Positions 4,605 through 8,094 of a stretch of 8,094 nucleotides of DNA are shown in pieces. The notes beneath the pieces were generated by a model, which saw only the letters and a program-made list of their open reading frames with translations, did no database searches and was not told the DNA's origin. Position 1 is the first letter of the stretch; the number at the start of each line of letters is the position of its first letter. The stretch comes from Thermoleophilia bacterium (GTDB lineage: Bacteria; Actinomycetota; Thermoleophilia; Gaiellales; Gaiellaceae), in the NCBI GenBank assembly GCA_025935275.1, contig JAICVP010000087.1, positions 1 to 8,094 of the forward strand. The letters are read 5' to 3'. Both the position numbers and the translations under genes were made by a program.

Positions 4605-7099
4605 TCCGCCGCGGCTGCCGCAGGCTCGGTGCCGGGCTTGGGGGGCTTGGCGGGCTTCTTCCTGTCCTTCTTCTCACCCTTTTTTCCGCCGTCGGCCTCG
4701 CCCTTGCCCTGCTTCTGCTGCTGCTCCGCCTTCTGCTGCTCGGCCTTCTGCTTGCGCTTTCGGCGGCGCCGCCGCGACTTGCCGGAATGCTGCTTCGGAG
4801 CGGGCAGATTGTCCGCGAGCGCGTTCGCGACCTCCTGAATCGTCCCCAGCCGCTCGCGCATGCGATCGATGAGCTGCTGGGCGGTCGGCGTGTAGGCCTC
4901 GGCAGAGGCGAGGAGCGCGACTGCGACGTGGATCGGCTGCTCGAGCGCGACGTTGACGAGCCGCGCTGCGTTCTCCTCGTGCCGGTGCCCGCGTGAGTTC
5001 GTGAGCGCGCCGAGGAGGCGCTTCGCCTCGGGGAGGTCCGAGCCGGCGCGCCGGTCCTGCAGCTTGCGCGTCGCGCGTGCGAGCCGCCAAGTCCAGCGGG
5101 ACAGGATCTCCTCGGGAGCATCCACCTTCCCCTCGCCGATTGCGCGCAAGAGGATGCGAACGCCTTGCACGCGGTCCTTCTCCCAGGTCGGCGCGGAGGT
5201 GATCATCGTGACCAGGTCGTCGAAGCTCGCGCGGTCGACGGTCACCGCGACGCGGTCGCCTAGGGCCGACAGGCGCAACCGGCGGTTGGGGTTCTCGGCG
5301 GCGCAGCTCATGAGGAAAGCCTCGCGGCAATCACGGGAGGCCTTGGCGAGCTTCTCGGCGAAGTGCTGGCGCTCCTCGAAGCGGAGCTGGCGGCCGGCGA
5401 TCCGGGCCCAGAGCAGCTGCTCGTCGTCTGCGAGCCTGCTCGGGTCGACGCGCTCCCATTCACGGTTGATGACCGTGAGGCGGCGGCGGACATCGGGCGT
5501 GACCGGAACGAGCCACGGCGCCGGCGAGAGCTTGCGGCGTGCGCGCCGCTGGACGCGCCTCCGGGGGGCCGGGGTCACCCGTGCGCCCGGGCGGTAGAAG
5601 TCGGCGTCGAGCAGTGAGTGCAGCGTGACCGTGCGCTCGTTGTGCGTCGCCGCGTCCGGGACGAAGTCGACGACGACGCCGGCCTCCTTGCGCGGATGCA
5701 TGCGCATGACCCGGCCGATGCGCTGCTGGTAGACGCGGCGGCTCGCGGTCGGCGCAAGATGCATGCAGACGGTGGCGCGCGGCGAGTTCCAGCCTTCGGC
5801 GAGGAGCATCGCGTTGATCAGGATGTTGATCTCGCCGCGCTCATAGGCGGCCAGGGTCTCGGCGAGCTTCAGCGGGGGTGTCTTGCCGCTGACCGCCTCG
5901 GCCTTGAGGCCCGCGGCGCGAAACTCCCGCGCGAGGTTGTAGGCGTGCTCGACGCCGGCGGCGTAGACGATTCCAGGCGTCTCGGCGAAGCGGTCGCGAT
6001 AGAGGCTCGCTGCGGCCTGGTTGATGACCGCGTGGTCGAGGACGCGGGCCAGGATCTCCTGGTCGTAGTCGCCGCCGACGATCGGCACCGACGCGACCGC
6101 GGCAGCCGGGGGCACGCGCAGGCAGCGGAGCGGAGCGATGAGGCCGCGGCGTGCTGCGTCCGCGAGCGGAAGGTCGTCGACCGAGGCGGGAAAGACGTCG
6201 GAGACCTGCTTCGCGATCAGCTGCTCGGTCGCCGTCATGCCGATATAGATCGGGTCGGCGAACCGGCGGATTGCGCTGCTGGTCTTCTCCCCGAGAGCTG
6301 TATGCGCCTCGTCGCAGATGACGAGCTGGTACGCGCTCTTCGAAAGCGAGTCCACGTGGCGGGCGAACCATGCGTACGTCTGGATCGTGATCGGGTTGCC
6401 GCGCAGCGGCTCCTGGCCGTCCTCGATGGCCGGGCGGAGCCGGTCGCCGTAGCCTTCCGTCGTCAGGTCGTTGGTGAATTGCTGAACGAGCAGCCGGCGG
6501 TGCGTGAGGATGAGGACGCCCATCGTGCGCGCGGCCTCGACGAAGCCCGCGGCGGCGATCGTCTTGCCTGAGGCCGTGGGGTGGCGGAACCGGAAGCGGC
6601 GAACAGCGCCCGGATCCTCATCGGTCTCGAGCTCGCCTTCGTCGTCCTCGAGCTCCTCGTCTTCCCGCTCCTCCTCGTCGTCGGGCTCCTCGAGCGCATG
6701 GCCGTTTCCATGGCCGTTGCCGTTCCCGTTCTCGGCCTCTTCCTCGTGGCGCGCGATCAGCTCGGTCAGCATCCCGGCGAGCGCGTCGATCTGGTGCCGG
6801 CGGAGCTCGGTGCCCGAGGCGAGGCGCGGCGGATGGTTGGTCAGCTCCCGCTCGAGGCCGAGCATGAGCGCGTAGCGGATCTTCCAGGAGGGCGACGGCG
6901 TCCGCCGGCCCGCCTCCATCTCTTCGAGGGCGTCGTCGAGCGCGCGACGGCGCGCGCGGCCCTCCGCAAGCGCTTCGGCAGGTTCTTCGTCGGGCCTGAG
7001 GAAGGGCTCGCCCGCCCATTTTTCGGCGCGCTCAGCCGCGGCGGCCAAGCCGTCCGCTTCCGCCCCAGGAAGGGTCCGTTGGTCTATCGCTTCGTGCAT
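4601..7099 (-). CDS. SF2 DEAD/DEAH-type helicase with acidic insert and basic tail
   Basis: An 832-aa ATP-dependent nucleic-acid translocase, probably of the XPB/RAD25-like or restriction-helicase-like branch of superfamily 2. Motifs in order: Q-like LRRHQIDALAGM (99-110), Walker A PTASGKT (174-180), ILTHRR (197-202, Ia), TIQTYAWF (238-245), DEAH box ICDEAH (261-266), GMTAT (287-291, III), GIVYAAG (376-382, IV), INAMLLAEGWNSPRA (428-442, V) and QQRIGRVMR (458-466, VI), so both RecA lobes look intact. Between the Q motif and Walker A lies an acidic insert (about 119-163) that includes Asn-Gly/His-Gly repeats. After lobe 2, a Pro/Arg-rich linker (506-525) and a mostly helical region (530-765) carry no nuclease motif I recognise. 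Residues 772-823 form a Lys/Arg/Gln tail. The ATG at 7099 has no Shine-Dalgarno and follows a hairpin. The specific job (repair, RNA, transcription) is unknown. Confidence 0.92.
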   Translation of the reverse strand: MHEAIDQRTLPGAEADGLAAAAERAEKWAGEPFLRPDEEPAEALAEGRARRRALDDALEEMEAGRRTPSPSWKIRYALMLGLERELTNHPPRLASGTELRRHQIDALAGMLTELIARHEEEAENGNGNGHGNGHALEEPDDEEEREDEELEDDEGELETDEDPGAVRRFRFRHPTASGKTIAAAGFVEAARTMGVLILTHRRLLVQQFTNDLTTEGYGDRLRPAIEDGQEPLRGNPITIQTYAWFARHVDSLSKSAYQLVICDEAHTALGEKTSSAIRRFADPIYIGMTATEQLIAKQVSDVFPASVDDLPLADAARRGLIAPLRCLRVPPAAAVASVPIVGGDYDQEILARVLDHAVINQAAASLYRDRFAETPGIVYAAGVEHAYNLAREFRAAGLKAEAVSGKTPPLKLAETLAAYERGEINILINAMLLAEGWNSPRATVCMHLAPTASRRVYQQRIGRVMRMHPRKEAGVVVDFVPDAATHNERTVTLHSLLDADFYRPGARVTPAPRRRVQRRARRKLSPAPWLVPVTPDVRRRLTVINREWERVDPSRLADDEQLLWARIAGRQLRFEERQHFAEKLAKASRDCREAFLMSCAAENPNRRLRLSALGDRVAVTVDRASFDDLVTMITSAPTWEKDRVQGVRILLRAIGEGKVDAPEEILSRWTWRLARATRKLQDRRAGSDLPEAKRLLGALTNSRGHRHEENAARLVNVALEQPIHVAVALLASAEAYTPTAQQLIDRMRERLGTIQEVANALADNLPAPKQHSGKSRRRRRKRKQKAEQQKAEQQQKQGKGEADGGKKGEKKDRKKPAKPPKPGTEPAAAAAD
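4631..4786 (-). other. Basic low-complexity C-terminal tail of the helicase
   Basis: Codons 772-823 of the helicase encode a tail dominated by Lys and Arg, with a run of five Arg followed by KRK, two copies of QKAEQQ, and a final Lys/Pro stretch, before an Ala-rich end. It is probably disordered and suited to binding nucleic acid without sequence preference. It is the charge opposite of the acidic insert in the same protein. Confidence 0.75.
6611..6745 (-). repeat. Acidic and Asn-Gly/His-Gly low-complexity insert in the helicase
   Basis: Codons 119-163 of the helicase encode an acidic stretch rich in Glu and Asp. At 124-134 (positions 6698-6730) they include a short tandem of Asn-Gly and His-Gly dipeptides, written with repeated AACGG- and CATGG-type hexanucleotides. 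It separates the Q-like motif from Walker A, where SF2 proteins normally have a short link. Such repeats can change length by replication slippage. Confidence 0.8.
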
Positions 7100-7104
7100 A
7101 GGGT

Positions 7105-7122
7105 GCAGCGCGGAGGCGCTGC
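7105..7122 (-). promoter_or_regulatory. Perfect hairpin just upstream of the helicase start
   Basis: On the minus strand GCAGCGC, a CTCC loop and GCGCTGC form a 7-bp all-matched, GC-rich stem whose base ends 5 nt before the helicase ATG at 7099. It occupies the position where a Shine-Dalgarno would sit, and none is visible there. It may limit translation initiation. No U-run follows, so it is unlikely to be an intrinsic terminator. Confidence 0.5.
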
Positions 7123-7172
7123 AAGATGAAACGAGGATGGCCGGCGCGTCAGTAATGCGCGCGGCTGGTCGA

Positions 7173-7178
7173 AATATA
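7173..7178 (-). promoter_or_regulatory. Possible -10 box for the helicase gene
   Basis: TATATT on the minus strand stands out as an AT-rich patch in very GC-rich sequence, within the 101-bp gap between the TPR gene and the helicase gene. Transcription from it would begin near 7166 and leave a leader of about 65 nt containing the hairpin at 7105-7122. No -35 at standard spacing is seen; TTGCGC lies only 14 bp upstream. Confidence 0.35.
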
Positions 7179-7200
7179 CCCTAGTTCGGCGTGCGCAAGC

Positions 7201-8094
7201 CTAGGACGGCGCGGCTTCGGCCACTGCCTTCTGCATGCCCACGGCCTTTTTCATCAGCTCGTAAGCCTCTTCCTTGCGTCCTTCCGACTCTGCGATGTCG
7301 GCGAGGCGCGAGTAGACGTCGACGAGGAAGCGGTTCGGGTTGCGCGGCTCGAGGAGCTCGGCCGCGAGCTCGTAGAGCTCCCGCGCCCGCCCTCGGTCGC
7401 CGAGGTCGTCGAAGACGCCTGCGAGCACCGAGTAGCTGCGCGCCGCGTCCTCCGGATGGGCGTCTGCGATGAGCCCGGAGATCTGCATCGCGAGCGCTGC
7501 GGCTTCCTCGCTTCGCCCGAGCCTGGCAAGGGCGCGCGCCTCCTCCAGGCGGTACTGGGCGCGTTCGAGCCCGTTGGCGCTTGCCTCGAGGAGAGGCCAG
7601 CCCTCCTTCAGGATGTCGAGCGCCTCCTGCGCGTTGCCACGGTCGAGCTCGAGGTGGGCAAGCAGCTGGTGAGCGCGCGCCGTCCGGTACGTGTCTTCCG
7701 TGAGGCGCAGGATCTCGAGGGCGCTCCGCGCGAACCGGGCTGCGGTGACCGGGTCGCCGCGCTCGGCGTGCAGACGGGACTGTGACCAGTAGAGCTGCGC
7801 CCGCACACTGGGGCTGTCCGAACCGCTGCCGAGCGCAAGCGCTGCGCCGAGGAGCTCTTCGGCTCGACCGAGGTTGCCGCTGTCGATCAGGGCGTGGGCG
7901 AGGAGCACCGAGAACTGGATCGTCTGGAAAGCGTCGTTTCGCTGCGTTGCCGACTCGCGGTAGCGCTCGAAGACGCCGATCGCCGACTCGAGCTCTCCGA
8001 CCATCGCGTAGGAGCGCCCGAGGCTGTCGGCCAGGTCCGGATGGCCGGCGTCGCCCGAGGCGAAGAGCGTGAGCGCTTCCTCGAAGAGCGGAAT
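7201..8094 (-). CDS. TPR-repeat protein, probably C-terminal part of an XRE-TPR regulator (5' partial)
   Basis: The frame is open to the right edge: codons upstream of the ATG at 8004 continue with TPR-like sequence (LFEEALTLF, then DLADSLGRSYAMVGELESAI). That ATG is therefore internal and the N-terminus is outside the window. About eight helical hairpins of 36-40 residues can be seen, with TPR-typical small and aromatic spacing, for example LLAHALIDSGNLGRAEELL, LYWSQSRLHAERGDPVTAA, LLAHLELDRGNAQEALDIL, VLAGVFDDLGDRGRARELY and RLADIAESEGRKEEAYELM. I recall very similar repeats following an N-terminal XRE helix-turn-helix in Thermoleophilia regulators. That would make this a ligand- or protein-sensing domain, but no DNA-binding part is visible here. 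It lies 101 bp upstream of the helicase gene on the same strand, so co-transcription is possible but not shown. Confidence 0.82.
   Translation of the reverse strand: MPLFEEALTLFASGDAGHPDLADSLGRSYAMVGELESAIGVFERYRESATQRNDAFQTIQFSVLLAHALIDSGNLGRAEELLGAALALGSGSDSPSVRAQLYWSQSRLHAERGDPVTAARFARSALEILRLTEDTYRTARAHQLLAHLELDRGNAQEALDILKEGWPLLEASANGLERAQYRLEEARALARLGRSEEAAALAMQISGLIADAHPEDAARSYSVLAGVFDDLGDRGRARELYELAAELLEPRNPNRFLVDVYSRLADIAESEGRKEEAYELMKKAVGMQKAVAEAAPS

Noticed and set aside
5618..6571. Plus-strand open frame opposite the helicase core
   Set aside because: The opposite strand encodes all the SF2 motifs; this frame has no domain signature and is a GC-driven shadow.
4601..7099. Helicase as part of a restriction or other phage-defence system
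   Set aside because: No nuclease, methyltransferase, toxin or integrase is adjacent, and the C-terminal region shows no nuclease motif. The neighbours are housekeeping genes.
7180..7205. CCTAG/CTAGG inverted repeat at the end of the TPR gene as a terminator
   Set aside because: Only a 5-bp stem with a 16-nt loop and no U-run, so it is too weak to call.

Overview
This is a dense, high-GC bacterial window with almost no intergenic space. Its genes look actinobacterial: a PAC2-family protein, an aerobic CtaA-type heme A synthase, several apparently leaderless starts, and a TPR protein resembling the C-terminal part of XRE-TPR regulators. The protein style fits the class Thermoleophilia (Gaiellales/Solirubrobacterales). 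That placement is inferred from remembered family sequences, not from a search. I saw no mobile elements, CRISPR arrays, tRNA or rRNA genes.

Layout. (1) Positions 2-892 (+) hold a proline racemase/hydroxyproline epimerase family gene, cut by the left edge. (2) Positions 889-1755 (-) hold an amidinohydrolase of the arginine deiminase/DDAH superfamily, convergent with gene 1; the two stop codons share one CTAG. (3) Positions 1759-2787 (+) hold selD, selenophosphate synthase. It diverges from gene 2, and the two start codons are only 3 bp apart, each preceded by a -10-like TANNNT box inside the other gene. (4) Positions 2787-3701 (+) hold ctaA, overlapping the selD stop by one base (TGATG). (5) Positions 3759-4604 (+) hold a PAC2-family protein, in the same frame as ctaA and probably starting somewhat further upstream without a standard start codon. 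(6) Positions 4601-7099 (-) hold a large SF2 helicase, again sharing a CTAG stop with the convergent PAC2 gene. It carries an acidic, Asn/Gly/His-rich insert before the Walker A motif and a strongly basic tail. (7) Positions 7201-8094 (-) hold a TPR-repeat protein cut by the right edge, probably the C-terminal part of a regulator.

How they work together. The window looks mostly like housekeeping: amino-acid isomerisation, arginine-type amidine hydrolysis, selenium activation, heme A supply for an aa3-type oxidase, and a nucleic-acid translocase. selD, ctaA and perhaps PAC2 read as one forward transcription unit. The other genes are joined by position rather than by an evident shared pathway. 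I found no convincing new multigene system. The most interesting points are the mirror-image leaderless promoters between selD and the amidinohydrolase gene, the missing start of the PAC2 gene, the two CTAG stop overlaps, and the polyelectrolyte-decorated helicase with an unassigned C-terminal region.
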